Shown one piece after another: positions 9,109 to 18,166 of a stretch of 64,000 nucleotides of DNA. Below the pieces are notes generated by a model. That model was not told the origin of the DNA and did not search any database. It saw nothing but the letters and a program-made list of their open reading frames with translations. Location: the NCBI RefSeq assembly GCF_002245495.1, contig NZ_NQJF01000009.1, positions 62,001 through 126,000 on the forward strand. The letters run 5' to 3'. Made by a program: the position numbers and the translations under genes. The DNA comes from Oceanimonas baumannii (GTDB lineage Bacteria; Pseudomonadota; Gammaproteobacteria; Enterobacterales; Aeromonadaceae). Position 1 is the first letter of the stretch, and each line of letters starts with the position of its first letter.

Positions 9109-9594
9109 TCAGTCCTGTCTGATATGCCTGTTGCTGCCCTGACCATGCAGCTCTTGCCAGAGATCAAACACGGCCGTTTTTTCTTCCAGCGGCAGCTGCT
9201 CGGTTGTAATACCCTGCTCACCAAACGGCTGCTGCATACGTTGATAGAGGTATTCGGTCGACCAGCCATAGCGTTCCCCCACCTCATCGCCGGCGCAATA
9301 GATCAGCCGCGATACTCCAGCCTGGATCATGGCCGCCATGCACATGGCGCAGGGCTTGCCACTGGCATACATGGTACTGCCCGGAAACAATGACTGCCGG
9401 TGTGCCCGGGCAGCGTTACGCAACGCCTGAATTTCGGCATGGGCGGTGGGATCGTGCTCCACATAGGTCTGGTTCACTCCTTCCGCCAGCACTTCACCGT
9501 CTTTTACCAGCATTGCGCCAAAAGGCTGACCGCCCTTGCTCACGTTGTCCCGTGCCAGTGCGATGCTCGCTTTAAGATAATCCAGATCTGCCAT
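9109..9594 (-). CDS. Guanine deaminase-like nucleoside/base deaminase
   Basis: A 161-residue zinc enzyme of the cytidine/deoxycytidylate deaminase fold. The zinc site is HAEIQAL (His and catalytic Glu) and PCAMCMAA (two Cys). The length and HAEIQALRNA pattern resemble the short guanine deaminases such as Bacillus GuaD, which make xanthine from guanine. Creatinine, cytosine or tRNA deaminases are less likely. The ATG at 9594 (MADLDYLKAS) was chosen because GGGAG lies eight bases upstream. Its position between purine genes supports a purine role. Confidence 0.75.
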   Translation of the reverse strand: MADLDYLKASIALARDNVSKGGQPFGAMLVKDGEVLAEGVNQTYVEHDPTAHAEIQALRNAARAHRQSLFPGSTMYASGKPCAMCMAAMIQAGVSRLIYCAGDEVGERYGWSTEYLYQRMQQPFGEQGITTEQLPLEEKTAVFDLWQELHGQGSNRHIRQD

Positions 9595-9686
9595 CACGCT
9601 TTCTCCCATATAAAACGACGGCCAGTTGGCCGCCGTAGCGTGTGAAAAAACCGGCATCATAGCCCGGCAAAGCGGCCGGTCAAGGT

Positions 9687-10382
9687 TCAGGTCTCGGCAA
9701 AAATACTTTTCAGATTCAGTGTCTCTTCAATCGGGGGCTCCAGCTGCAGCTGTGCTTCAATTTCATTGAGATGGTCAATCATCAGCTGCACAGCTTGCTC
9801 GGTATGATGCCCGGAAATGGCATCCAGCAGATCATTATGCTCACTGCAGGAAAGTCCGCCATGATGATGCGCCTTACGGGCCCCCCTCTGATACAGAGCC
9901 ACAATCAGCGAAGAGCGGGGAATGATTTCATGCAGAAATGAGGTCAGTACCGGCTTGTTGGCCAGCTTGCCAATCAACAGGTGAAATTCGCCCGACAGGC
10001 GAATACGCAGGCTCTGATCCTCCTGTGCCATGGCCTGATGTTCCTTTTCCAGGTGTTCCTGCAGCAGCTTTTTCTCACGCAGGGTGCATTTGTTTGCCAG
10101 CTCCCGGACCAGTTCGGCCTCGATCAGCCGGCGGGCCTGAAAAATATCCCGGGCCTCTTCCGGCGAAGGCTCGGCCACAAAAGCGCCGCTGTTAGGTACC
10201 AGGTTAACCAGTTTATGATAGGACAGCTGCAGCAGCAGCTTACGTACAAACCCTCTGCTGAGTTCAAAGGTTTCGCACAACTCCTCTTCCTTCAGCCGGG
10301 TACCCGGTAACAGCTTGTGGGCAACAATCGCCTCCCAGATCCGCTGATAAACCTTGTCCAGTTCCGTGTTTTTATGATTCAT
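9687..10382 (-). CDS. GntR-family (FadR-type) transcriptional regulator
   Basis: A 231-residue regulator with an N-terminal winged helix (about residues 5-70; LKEEELCETFELSRGFVRK) and an all-helical FCD ligand-binding domain (about 85-215) carrying the usual His/Asp metal-site pattern. I chose the ATG at 10382 (MNHKNTELDK) because AGGA lies just upstream; the longer frame would need a GTG at 10415 without a clear ribosome site. It lies in the purine/allantoin block and probably controls the deaminase or the permease genes; the effector is unknown. Confidence 0.85.
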   Translation of the reverse strand: MNHKNTELDKVYQRIWEAIVAHKLLPGTRLKEEELCETFELSRGFVRKLLLQLSYHKLVNLVPNSGAFVAEPSPEEARDIFQARRLIEAELVRELANKCTLREKKLLQEHLEKEHQAMAQEDQSLRIRLSGEFHLLIGKLANKPVLTSFLHEIIPRSSLIVALYQRGARKAHHHGGLSCSEHNDLLDAISGHHTEQAVQLMIDHLNEIEAQLQLEPPIEETLNLKSIFAET

Positions 10383-10852
10383 GGGTTTGTCCTGTGTGCT
10401 CGGTCTGGCAGACACGCTATGCCCTCACTGCCGTCCCGTTAATCACGGCGAAAACGGCCGCCTTTTAACCTGAGATTAACATGGCTTTGTATTGTCAACA
10501 ATCATGTACCAATTCGTTAAAAACAATCAGATCGTCCTGGACAGCAATGCCTTGATGACCTTAGTCCGCTTCCCGTGACCTCACCGGCTCAGATGCTCAC
10601 CAGCGCCGCACACTCAGGCGGCACCAACCGCAATAATACAGCACCTCATCATGTCGGTCTCCGCTTCGGGATCAACCTCGCAGGCGATACCGGCAATATC
10701 CCCCGGACATCCGGCCACAAATGGGGCCAACACCGAATGAAACTGGCAGAGTCAGGTCCGCAGCACTAGCATTTTAGTGATGCATCACGCCCAACAGACA
10801 CACATCGGGCAGTGATGAAGCATGGATTGCATCATAACAAGGAAGCTTCTGC
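10383..10852. promoter_or_regulatory. 470-base gap with likely GntR promoter and operator
   Basis: No gene is seen here. A palindrome ATTGT-CA-ACAAT at 10491-10502 lies about 110 bases upstream of the GntR gene, within an AT-rich stretch. GntR-type proteins often bind such TTGT...ACAA sites, so autoregulation is plausible. The rest (about 10510-10840) shows no clear structure apart from the ribosome site of the protease gene. Confidence 0.45.
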
Positions 10853-12913
10853 ATGAATGCCAAACTCACAACCCCCCTTGCCGGGTGCCTGGTGTCACTA
10901 CTGGTGGCATTTTCCACCCAGGCCGTTCCCAAGTTCAACAACAACCCCGACAACCTGCCTCCCGGACGCTTAAAAAGCCAGATAGAAAAGCTGCCCTACC
11001 CCGCCCAGCTGCGAGCCTTGGAATGGCTGGAGCAGCTCAATGTTCCAGCCCAGGATTTCGAGTTTTTACATGCCGATCAAGACGGCGCCATCTTCTATGC
11101 AGATACGATACTGCCGGAGCCCACTGACAATGACAGCACAGATGAGTTGGCCGCACCGCAGTCGGTGGCACCGGAAGATACCTTTTTTCTGCACAGCCGT
11201 CCCGGTGCCAGTAAAGTAGTCTTCCTCGACTTTGACGGCCATGTGATCAGCGGTAAGGCCTGGGGCAATGGTGCCACCTTTTATGCCAGACCGTACGATA
11301 CCGACGGCAGCCCGGACAGCTTCAACGACACCGAGCGCAGCCGCATCGCCGAAATCTGGCACCGTCTCGCCGAAGATATGGCCCCCTTTGATATTGATGT
11401 CACCACCGAAGATCCCGGTGCATTCGGCCCCAACACCGGCCATATATTAGTCACCGAAGGCCGCGATGAATTCAACACTGCCATGCCCTCTGAAAACGCC
11501 GGCGGAGTGGCTTATGTGAACGTCTGGGGCCGCAGCAACTATGAGTACTACTTACCGGCGCTGGTCTATGCCGATAACCTGGGCCCCTACAAAACCACCT
11601 CCATCGCTGAAGCGGCAAGCCACGAACTCGGCCACAACCTCGGACTCAGCCATGATGGCACCTCAGCCACCAGTTACTACCGTGGTCATGGTTCTGGCTA
11701 TGTTTCCTGGGGACCCATCATGGGCGTAGGCTACAGTACCCAGGTAACTCAGTGGAGCCGGGGCGAATACGCCGATGCCAATAACAATGAGGACGATCTG
11801 CAGATCATCTCCGGCAAGCTGGGCAGGCGCGCCGACGATCACGGCAATAACCTGACCAGCGCCACTCTGCTGGTAGCCGATACCTACGGCAACATTGGCT
11901 CCACCTCTCCGGAAATCGACCCCGGCAATCTGGTGCCGGCCAACAAGGGCGTGATTGAAACCCGCCAGGATCACGATGTGTTCTGGTTCGACACCGAGGC
12001 AGGCAATGTGTCCCTGACGATCATCCCCGCCTGGGACAGCTTTTATAACGACAACCACCGCGGTTCCAACCTCGACGTTCAGGCCAGCCTCTACGATGCC
12101 CAGGGTAACCTGGTTATCCGTGCCGATCCGCAAAATGACACCATGGCGCAGCTGGATAAAACCCTGATGGCAGGCCGTTATTACCTTGAGATCACCGGTA
12201 CCGGCAACAGCGTGACTCCCTACAGCGACTACGGCAGCCTGGGCATGTATTTCATTTCCGGCACCCTGGTCTCCACCCAGGACGATACCACAGCCCCTAT
12301 GCCGAATCCGGCCGGCTGGTGGGCTACTCCCCCCACGGCACAGGGCACAACCCAGATCGATATGGTGGCAAATCCGGCCAGTGACGATTCCGGCATGGTG
12401 CAATATCAGTTCCTGTGTGTTGCCGGAGGTCCCGGCTGCAGTAACAGTAGCTGGCAAAGCGACACCGGCTATAGTGCCACCGGGCTGCAGCCCGGCACCA
12501 GTTACAGTTTTCAGGTCAAGGCTCGAGACCTGTCCGGCAATGAAACTGCCCTCTCGGCGGTCCGTTCGGCAACTACCCAGAGCGGCAACCGGCCGCCGGT
12601 GGCGGTGGATGACAGTGCCCAGGTCATACTCGGCAGCTTGCTGAGTATCGATGTGCTCGCCAACGACAGCGACCCCGACAATGATGAACTGAGCATCAGC
12701 GACTACTCTCAGGGCTCCAAGGGCTCGGTGGCACTGGTCGATAACCAGCTTGTGTATACCAGTATCAGCAAGCGCGGTGGCGACAGCCTGACCTACACCG
12801 TCAGCGATGGTGAACTGACCGCAACCGCCACGCTCAGCATCACTATCAGCCCCAGCGGTCAGGGAGACGGTGGTGGCGGTGGTGGCAAATGTCATCCGAA
12901 AAAAGGCTGCTAA
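10853..12913 (+). CDS. Secreted metzincin-type zinc metalloprotease with Ig-like C-terminal domains
   Basis: A 686-residue exported protein. An N-terminal signal peptide ends near TQA|VPKF (residue 24). The catalytic domain has the extended metzincin zinc motif HELGHNLGLSHD starting at about residue 257, with a Met-turn candidate in WGPIMG. A bacterial pre-peptidase-like beta domain follows (about 360-475), then a fibronectin type III-like domain (about 480-575) and a cadherin/VCBS-like domain starting NRPPVAVDDSA (about 578-665). The tail is a glycine run followed by KCHPKKGC. The substrate is unknown; extracellular protein or matrix degradation is likely. The ribosome site AAGGA supports the ATG. 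It breaks into the purine block and is unrelated to it. Confidence 0.85.
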   Translation: MNAKLTTPLAGCLVSLLVAFSTQAVPKFNNNPDNLPPGRLKSQIEKLPYPAQLRALEWLEQLNVPAQDFEFLHADQDGAIFYADTILPEPTDNDSTDELAAPQSVAPEDTFFLHSRPGASKVVFLDFDGHVISGKAWGNGATFYARPYDTDGSPDSFNDTERSRIAEIWHRLAEDMAPFDIDVTTEDPGAFGPNTGHILVTEGRDEFNTAMPSENAGGVAYVNVWGRSNYEYYLPALVYADNLGPYKTTSIAEAASHELGHNLGLSHDGTSATSYYRGHGSGYVSWGPIMGVGYSTQVTQWSRGEYADANNNEDDLQIISGKLGRRADDHGNNLTSATLLVADTYGNIGSTSPEIDPGNLVPANKGVIETRQDHDVFWFDTEAGNVSLTIIPAWDSFYNDNHRGSNLDVQASLYDAQGNLVIRADPQNDTMAQLDKTLMAGRYYLEITGTGNSVTPYSDYGSLGMYFISGTLVSTQDDTTAPMPNPAGWWATPPTAQGTTQIDMVANPASDDSGMVQYQFLCVAGGPGCSNSSWQSDTGYSATGLQPGTSYSFQVKARDLSGNETALSAVRSATTQSGNRPPVAVDDSAQVILGSLLSIDVLANDSDPDNDELSISDYSQGSKGSVALVDNQLVYTSISKRGGDSLTYTVSDGELTATATLSITISPSGQGDGGGGGGKCHPKKGC

Positions 12914-12930
12914 GCCTCTATCACAACGTA

Positions 12931-12958
12931 AAAAAGCCCTGCATAAGCAGGGCTTTTT
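12931..12958. terminator. Bidirectional terminator between convergent genes
   Basis: Perfect 12-base arms AAAAAGCCCTGC / GCAGGGCTTTTT with a 4-base loop. It lies between the protease gene and the convergent NCS1 permease gene and can serve both strands. Confidence 0.88.
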
Positions 12959-12973
12959 CATTCAGGGACGGGC

Positions 12974-14407
12974 TCAGCTCTTGGCCCGGGGGGCCAGGAA
13001 GTAGTAGAAAAGACCTCCCAGGGCCGCGCCAATCATCCAACCATAGCCGTTGAGATCACTCAGCGCCGGCACCCAGACGGTGGCAATGGAGAACACCGCC
13101 GCCATGGCAAAAGCGAGAATTGCCTTCTTGTTCCAGCCATTCTGGTAGAAGTAGGCACCGTTGGGATCCCGGGAGAACAGCTCCTGCATGTTCAGGTTCT
13201 GCCGTTTGATGATGTAATAGTCCACCACAATAATGCCGTAGAATGGGGCCACGATGGCACCCAGCGCATTAACGAAACCGGAAATACCCATCTGGCTTAT
13301 CACCGCCACCCAAAGTCCACCCACAAAGAAGGCCACCACGGCGGTGATAAGACCACCAATGCGGAAACTGATCGCCTTGGGAAACAGGTTGGCCAGGTCA
13401 TAGGCCGGCGGAATGAAGTTGGCCACCAAATTGATGCCTACAGTAGCGGCAAAGAAGGTCAGGGCGGCAATGATCGTCAGCGGCAGGGAGTCGACCCTGT
13501 CCACAATATCCGACGGGTTAGTCAATGCTTCACCAAACAGCACCAGAGTGCCGGCAGTAATGATCAAGGCAATAAAAGAAAAGAACGCCACGTTCAGAGG
13601 CAGCCCCACCAGGTTGCCAATTTTCATCTGTCGCTCGCTGCGTACAAAGCGGGTGAAGTCACCGAAGTTAATCACCACAGCGGCAAAATAGGCCACCATG
13701 GTGCCCACAATGGCAGAAAAGGCTGCCAGATCACTGCCCTGATAGTTACCGCCGCCATCAAAAATGGTGGCCACCGCCGGCAGCAGCTGATCACCGGCCT
13801 GATACCAGACCACAATCATCAGCACCAGCATCACCACATACACCAGCGGACCGGCCCAGTTCAGAAAGACGGTGATCTTCTCAATGCCCTGCCAGAACAG
13901 GGCTATCTGAAATACCCAGACCAGCAAGAACGACAGCCAGGCGGTACCCGACATGCCAAGGAACTCACTGTCGCTGGTGCCAAACAGGGCGGTGAGCAGC
14001 AGGGTGACGGCCGTGGAAGCGAAATAGGTCTGCACCCCATACCAGAATATACCGATAATGGCACGCAGCAGGGCCGGAAAGTTCGCACCGCGTACTCCCA
14101 TACTGGAGCGGATCATCACCGGGAAAGGAATACCGTATTTAACGCTGGGCTTGCCGCTCAGGTTAACCAATACCATAACAATAAAACCGGCCAGAATAAT
14201 GGCCGCCATCACTGCCCAGCCGTTCAGGCCGTAACTCAAAAACAACGAAGCGGCCAGGGTATAGCCGAACAGGCTCTGAATATCATTGGACCAGACATTA
14301 AAAATTTCGAACCAGCCCCAGCGCCGATCCCTGTGCTTGATAGGGGCAAGATCCTCGTTATAAAGCAGCGGATCATGATGGGTTATTTCAAGTTGCTTGT
14401 CATCCAT
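12974..14407 (-). CDS. NCS1-family nucleobase/allantoin:cation symporter (copy 1)
   Basis: A 477-residue inner-membrane transporter with about 12 helices. NCS1 features include the N-terminal WGWFEIFNVWSNDIQS segment and the VVDYYIIKRQNLNMQELF stretch near the end. NCS1 proteins import uracil, cytosine, allantoin, hydantoins or related compounds with Na+ or H+. Its place beside racemase and ureide genes makes allantoin or a hydantoin the best guess. The ATG at 14407 (MDDKQLEIT) has AAAGGAG eight bases upstream and is preferred over an earlier frame start at 14428. Confidence 0.85.
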   Translation of the reverse strand: MDDKQLEITHHDPLLYNEDLAPIKHRDRRWGWFEIFNVWSNDIQSLFGYTLAASLFLSYGLNGWAVMAAIILAGFIVMVLVNLSGKPSVKYGIPFPVMIRSSMGVRGANFPALLRAIIGIFWYGVQTYFASTAVTLLLTALFGTSDSEFLGMSGTAWLSFLLVWVFQIALFWQGIEKITVFLNWAGPLVYVVMLVLMIVVWYQAGDQLLPAVATIFDGGGNYQGSDLAAFSAIVGTMVAYFAAVVINFGDFTRFVRSERQMKIGNLVGLPLNVAFFSFIALIITAGTLVLFGEALTNPSDIVDRVDSLPLTIIAALTFFAATVGINLVANFIPPAYDLANLFPKAISFRIGGLITAVVAFFVGGLWVAVISQMGISGFVNALGAIVAPFYGIIVVDYYIIKRQNLNMQELFSRDPNGAYFYQNGWNKKAILAFAMAAVFSIATVWVPALSDLNGYGWMIGAALGGLFYYFLAPRAKS

Positions 14408-14715
14408 GCATTTATCTCCTTTGAACACTCGAAAAAATCATCTTTCCGCTAGCGTTGATGGCAACCATGGCCATATAGCTGACAGCAGCAAGACACCACC
14501 AGTGGAGTATCGAAATTTACCTGCAGCCACAGCACCGATTCAGTCGGTAATATAAAGCGTAGTCACCCAAGCTCCAGCATACTATTCAGCAGGGCCAAGA
14601 CAACCAGCCTTTTCTCAAACAACATTAGGCTACAGAATCAGATAAAGCCGCTAACATTAAGTAAGCAGCTTTATTTTATAGCTCCCTGGCTATATATCTT
14701 TATGGAAAAGTAAAG
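14408..14715. other. AT-rich gap upstream of NCS1 copy 1
   Basis: About 308 bases between the racemase-like gene and the permease gene. It is visibly richer in A and T than the surroundings. It should contain the promoter of the permease gene. I see no clear operator, terminator or hidden gene. Confidence 0.4.
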
Positions 14716-15429
14716 CTATTCGATAACAGCAATCGCTGAGCGCGCAGCAGCATTGACTGCCACTAATAAAGGCACTTCAGACTTGGGTTGCAGTCTGATT
14801 GCTGAAGCCGATAATGGCCCCCCGCCCATAATTACCGCTTCCGCATCACCCTGCTCAATGGATGCCTGCACTGCCATTGCTAATGCGGCATCAAGATGTT
14901 CAGCAGAAGCAACCAGTTTCATTGGATCGCCTGGTGTTACCTGAACGCCTCGGTACAGGTGGCCATAGCCCAATTCATCAGCCTTACTTTGAAATGAGGC
15001 CAATAATTTTTCATCCGGTGTAACCGTAACGATGCCAAAAGCCCGACCGCCACGAGCAGCTTCATGAAAAACTTCCTCACCAATGCCAAATACCGGTATA
15101 GACACTCTGGCGCGTAGCTCCTTCAGCCCTGGATCACTGAATGCAGACACGATCAGCGCAGCGACCTGGTCATCAGCAGCCGCTTCTACGCCCAGTGCAA
15201 CAACGCCGCTCACCGCATCTTCCATATCCTGAGGAGTGGTCAGTAAGGCGGGGGCACTCTTATTACTCAAACCTTTCACATTGGCTCGCCCGGCTACCTC
15301 TTGCTGGACAAGTTCGGTCATTGACCTGGTAGCTTTTGAATTTGAATTAGGGTTAATCAGTACAATCGTTTTCGTAATCCCCTTTTCACTTTGCTGAACA
15401 CGTTCGACTTCAGACTTAGCTTGAACCAC
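14716..15429 (-). CDS. Asp/Glu/hydantoin racemase-family protein, apparently exported but lacking a proper start
   Basis: The 237-residue open frame carries a racemase-family domain: INPNSNSKATRSM near the start, SAFSDPGL in the middle and MGGGPLSA near the end. The second family cysteine found in active racemases (CxG region) is replaced by MGGG, and the first by SAFSD, so racemase activity is doubtful. The frame runs upstream to 15474 and encodes KTSKILIPFFLLAASVVQA, a good signal peptide with cleavage after VQA, but no ATG/GTG/TTG starts it; an in-frame TAA at 15475-15477 blocks it. The only formal start is a GTG at 15429. Either the gene is broken at its 5' end, the read has an indel in the A6 run, or translation begins unusually. 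Confidence 0.6.
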   Translation of the reverse strand: MVQAKSEVERVQQSEKGITKTIVLINPNSNSKATRSMTELVQQEVAGRANVKGLSNKSAPALLTTPQDMEDAVSGVVALGVEAAADDQVAALIVSAFSDPGLKELRARVSIPVFGIGEEVFHEAARGGRAFGIVTVTPDEKLLASFQSKADELGYGHLYRGVQVTPGDPMKLVASAEHLDAALAMAVQASIEQGDAEAVIMGGGPLSASAIRLQPKSEVPLLVAVNAAARSAIAVIE

Positions 15430-15626
15430 AGATGCTGCCAGTAAAAAAAACGGAATCAGTATTTTACTTGTTTTTTACCAATAAATGATGACTGACATAC
15501 ACACATGACAACTATCTCCCTTAATTATCAAAAAACAGCTCCCCTAATACAGAGAACTCCTTTTACTGACTGTGTATTAATCAATAATTTCTTACTCTTT
15601 AATACCACTCCTTACACCTGGAAAAG

Positions 15627-15648
15627 GAAGGCCTGTTACCAGACCTTC
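15627..15648 (-). terminator. Probable terminator of NCS1 copy 2
   Basis: Arms GAAGGCCTG / CAGACCTTC (nine bases with one G-U type mismatch) and a 4-base loop, nine bases beyond the stop of the permease gene. On the minus strand it is followed by CTTTTCC, a short T-rich tail. Confidence 0.55.
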
Positions 15649-15656
15649 TCTCCATA

Positions 15657-17045
15657 TTATTTACGGAAGCGCTGGCAGGGCTGCCAGTACTGCATCAGCA
15701 GATAATAGGTCAGACCGGCTGGCACCAGGCTGGCGTACCAGGACACCGAAGAAAAGGTCAGAGCCACCACGGCACCGGTCAGGGCAGCGATCACTGCCCC
15801 ATAGTTTACGCCCTTGTAAGGACCATTTTCGTCATACAGCTTGTCGATATCCAGTTTGCGGCGACGCAGGATAAAGTAATCCACCACCATCACCGCAAAG
15901 ATGGGGCCGAGGAAGGCCGAATAGGTCTGCACAAACAGCTGCAGGCCGGCGGATGATTCTTCCTTCACCAGTTCCCAGGGGAAGGTACAGAAGGCCAGCA
16001 GCCCCACCAGAATAGTGGAGGTACGGAACTTCAGCTTGAACACATCCATCAGAATATAGGTGGGCGGCACCACGTTGTTAAGGACGTTGGTGGTCACCTG
16101 GGCAAAAGCGATAAACAGCAGCGTAATCACCAGCAGCGGGGTGTTATCTACTGCACTGGAGAACACCTGAATCGGGTCGGACACACCGGTGGCACCGGAC
16201 ACCATCAGGCCAATCAGACCCATAAACAGGGTACAGGGGAGAATGGACATGGCGTAGATAACGGTAAGCAGGCCGGGCTTGGTGCCTTCCTTCAGCTCAC
16301 GGGAATAGTCACTCACGTTCAGCATCATGGTGCTGTAAATACCGAGGAACAGCATGGTCGCGCCCCAGAAGGGCATGCCCCAGGTTCCTTCCATATTCAC
16401 CAGGTTGGCGGTAATTTCATCGCCATAGCGGTTAATCACACTCCAGAACATATACACCAGTGCCAGCAGAATAAAGCCGCTACCCACGTTTTCCAGCCAC
16501 TTGATGCCCTGGAAGCCGAAGATGGACAGACCAATCTGCAGGAACTGGAACAGCACGAAGAACAGCACCAGATTATCGAAGCCAAACAGGGTGGCCGATA
16601 CCGCATTCAGGGCACCGGCGCCTATCCAGCTCTGAAAGCCGTACCAGACAATGGCCGGCACCGCCCGTACCAGACCAGGAAAACGGGTACCGGAAAAACC
16701 AAATGCGGCCCGGGCCTGCACCATAAAGGGAATGCCGTATTTGTAGCCGGCAGCACCATTCAGGGCCAGCGCAATGCCGATTACAAAACAACCGATGGCG
16801 ATGGCCACGGTCGCCTGCACCAGATTAAGAGTGCCAACGATACTGGAACCCATGGTAAAGGTACCGATAGACACACAGCCACCAAACCAGGCCAGCAGGT
16901 AAGAGACCCGGCCCATAATGCGATGCTTCTGGGGAGCCAGGGATTCTTCTCCGGCCTTCTTGTCGTGCCCGGCGGTCTGGGCCGGTTCGGCCTTGCCGGT
17001 ATCCATAGGAATGGCGGTTTCGCTGTTTACATTCTGAATAGCCAT
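15657..17045 (-). CDS. NCS1-family nucleobase/allantoin:cation symporter (copy 2)
   Basis: A 462-residue inner-membrane symporter with a long hydrophilic N-terminus (about 40 residues) and about 12 helices. NCS1 signatures include YLLAWFGGCVSIGTF, AGYKYGIPFMVQARAAFG and VVDYFILRRRKLDIDKLY. It differs clearly from the 12974-14407 copy, so the two probably carry different substrates or are old duplicates. It lies 86 bases downstream of a racemase gene on the same strand and is likely co-transcribed with it. The ribosome site is GAGGA nine bases before the ATG. Confidence 0.87.
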   Translation of the reverse strand: MAIQNVNSETAIPMDTGKAEPAQTAGHDKKAGEESLAPQKHRIMGRVSYLLAWFGGCVSIGTFTMGSSIVGTLNLVQATVAIAIGCFVIGIALALNGAAGYKYGIPFMVQARAAFGFSGTRFPGLVRAVPAIVWYGFQSWIGAGALNAVSATLFGFDNLVLFFVLFQFLQIGLSIFGFQGIKWLENVGSGFILLALVYMFWSVINRYGDEITANLVNMEGTWGMPFWGATMLFLGIYSTMMLNVSDYSRELKEGTKPGLLTVIYAMSILPCTLFMGLIGLMVSGATGVSDPIQVFSSAVDNTPLLVITLLFIAFAQVTTNVLNNVVPPTYILMDVFKLKFRTSTILVGLLAFCTFPWELVKEESSAGLQLFVQTYSAFLGPIFAVMVVDYFILRRRKLDIDKLYDENGPYKGVNYGAVIAALTGAVVALTFSSVSWYASLVPAGLTYYLLMQYWQPCQRFRK

Positions 17046-17131
17046 AGTTTAGTCCTCGGTATTCCATCACGTGAAGGCGTTACCGCCCTCTTCTTGCCCG
17101 GCCGTCGCTGGCCAGGCACCTACGGGTGGGC

Positions 17132-17866
17132 TCAGGCAATTTTCAGCCCCTTGCCCGGCACGGCCAGCTCGGGGCGTGGCCAGTTAAAAGTCAGCACCTT
17201 ACTGGTGCCCAGTTTCATGTCCACCATGGCTTCGCACAGCTTGACTGCCGCCACGGTGCCGTCAATCACCGGAATACCGATCTCCTGTTCGATAAACTCC
17301 CGGTAAGCAGACATGCCGGCACAGCCCAGCACGATGGCCTCTGCCTTGTCTTCTTCCATGGCCAGACGACATTCGGCAATCACTTTGGCAATAGCAGTAT
17401 CGGGTGATTCGGCCAGATCCAGCACGCGCATGGGGGTAGTGCGAATACGCTTACACTGTTCGTTAAAGCCGTAACGGCTGACCAGGTGCTCGGTCATAAA
17501 ACGCACGCGGGGAGCCGTGGTCACTATGCTGAAGCAGGCTCCGACCATGCTGGCCATGTGAAAAGCAGCCTCGGCAATCCCCAGCACCGGCTTGTCGGTC
17601 AGCTCCCGTGCCGCATACAGCCCGGGGTCGCCAAAACAGGCCAGCACATAGGCATCAATGTTTTCTTCCCGGTCACCCTTGGCTACTTCTTCCAGTACGC
17701 CGGGCACCGACAGAGCCTCGTCGTAAAAGCCTTCAATGGAAGCAGGACCACTGGCCGGACTCACAGCCAGTACCTGGGTCCCGGGGCGGGCCACACTGTC
17801 GGCAAGTTGCTGCAGCGCATCGGTAAACGCCTGGGTGGTATTGGGGTTGATGATCTTGATCCGCAT
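17132..17866 (-). CDS. Hydantoin/allantoin racemase (Asp/Glu racemase superfamily)
   Basis: A 244-residue cytosolic enzyme beginning MRIKIINPNTT. The paired catalytic cysteines of the family are both present, in VLACFGDPGL (about Cys81) and VLGCAGMSAY (about Cys181). Such enzymes racemise allantoin (HpxA) or 5-substituted hydantoins (HyuE); the neighbouring ureidoglycine aminohydrolase favours allantoin. The start at 17866 has AAGGAG upstream. It begins a racemase-permease pair, and twin CGTTAACG palindromes lie just upstream as likely operators. Confidence 0.82.
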   Translation of the reverse strand: MRIKIINPNTTQAFTDALQQLADSVARPGTQVLAVSPASGPASIEGFYDEALSVPGVLEEVAKGDREENIDAYVLACFGDPGLYAARELTDKPVLGIAEAAFHMASMVGACFSIVTTAPRVRFMTEHLVSRYGFNEQCKRIRTTPMRVLDLAESPDTAIAKVIAECRLAMEEDKAEAIVLGCAGMSAYREFIEQEIGIPVIDGTVAAVKLCEAMVDMKLGTSKVLTFNWPRPELAVPGKGLKIA

Positions 17867-17897
17867 ACAGACTCCTTGTTCACATAAAAACATAAAA

Positions 17898-17935
17898 ATC
17901 GTTAACGATGATGATTATGTTTCTTTCGTTAACGA
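17898..17935 (-). promoter_or_regulatory. Twin palindromic operators upstream of the racemase gene
   Basis: ATCGTTAACGAT (17898-17909) is a perfect 12-base palindrome, and a second core CGTTAACGA lies at 17927-17935. Their centres are 27 bases apart. A looser CTAACGAA occurs near 18006. The cores lie 30-70 bases upstream of the racemase start in an AT-rich promoter region, fitting binding by a dimeric regulator. Confidence 0.6.
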
Positions 17936-18122
17936 TCTGTAAACTTTTTTGTGAGCTATATATCAACCACCAAGAAAGGCCTCATTGACAGCAGCAGGAT
18001 CTATTGCTAACGAACAAAAATAGTTAAAAATTAACAACTTAAATAAAAATAGAAATATAAACCCCGCCATCAGAAATGAAATAAATCATCAAATGAAGCA
18101 ATAGACATCTACATAAAATAAA

Positions 18123-18140
18123 AAAATTGTTATCAATTTT
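18123..18140. repeat. Small AT-rich inverted repeat
   Basis: AAAATTG-TTAT-CAATTTT, a perfect 7-base arm palindrome in the AT-rich gap between the yeeN terminator and the racemase promoter. It could be an operator. The remaining bases between 17940 and 18160 show no gene. Confidence 0.35.
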
Positions 18141-18166
18141 GTGAGCTTTAACACGTAAAAGGCAAT

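Noticed and set aside
11663-12961. 432-residue minus-strand frame opposite the metalloprotease
   Set aside because: It is an antisense shadow of a gene with a signal peptide, catalytic motif and domains on the plus strand.
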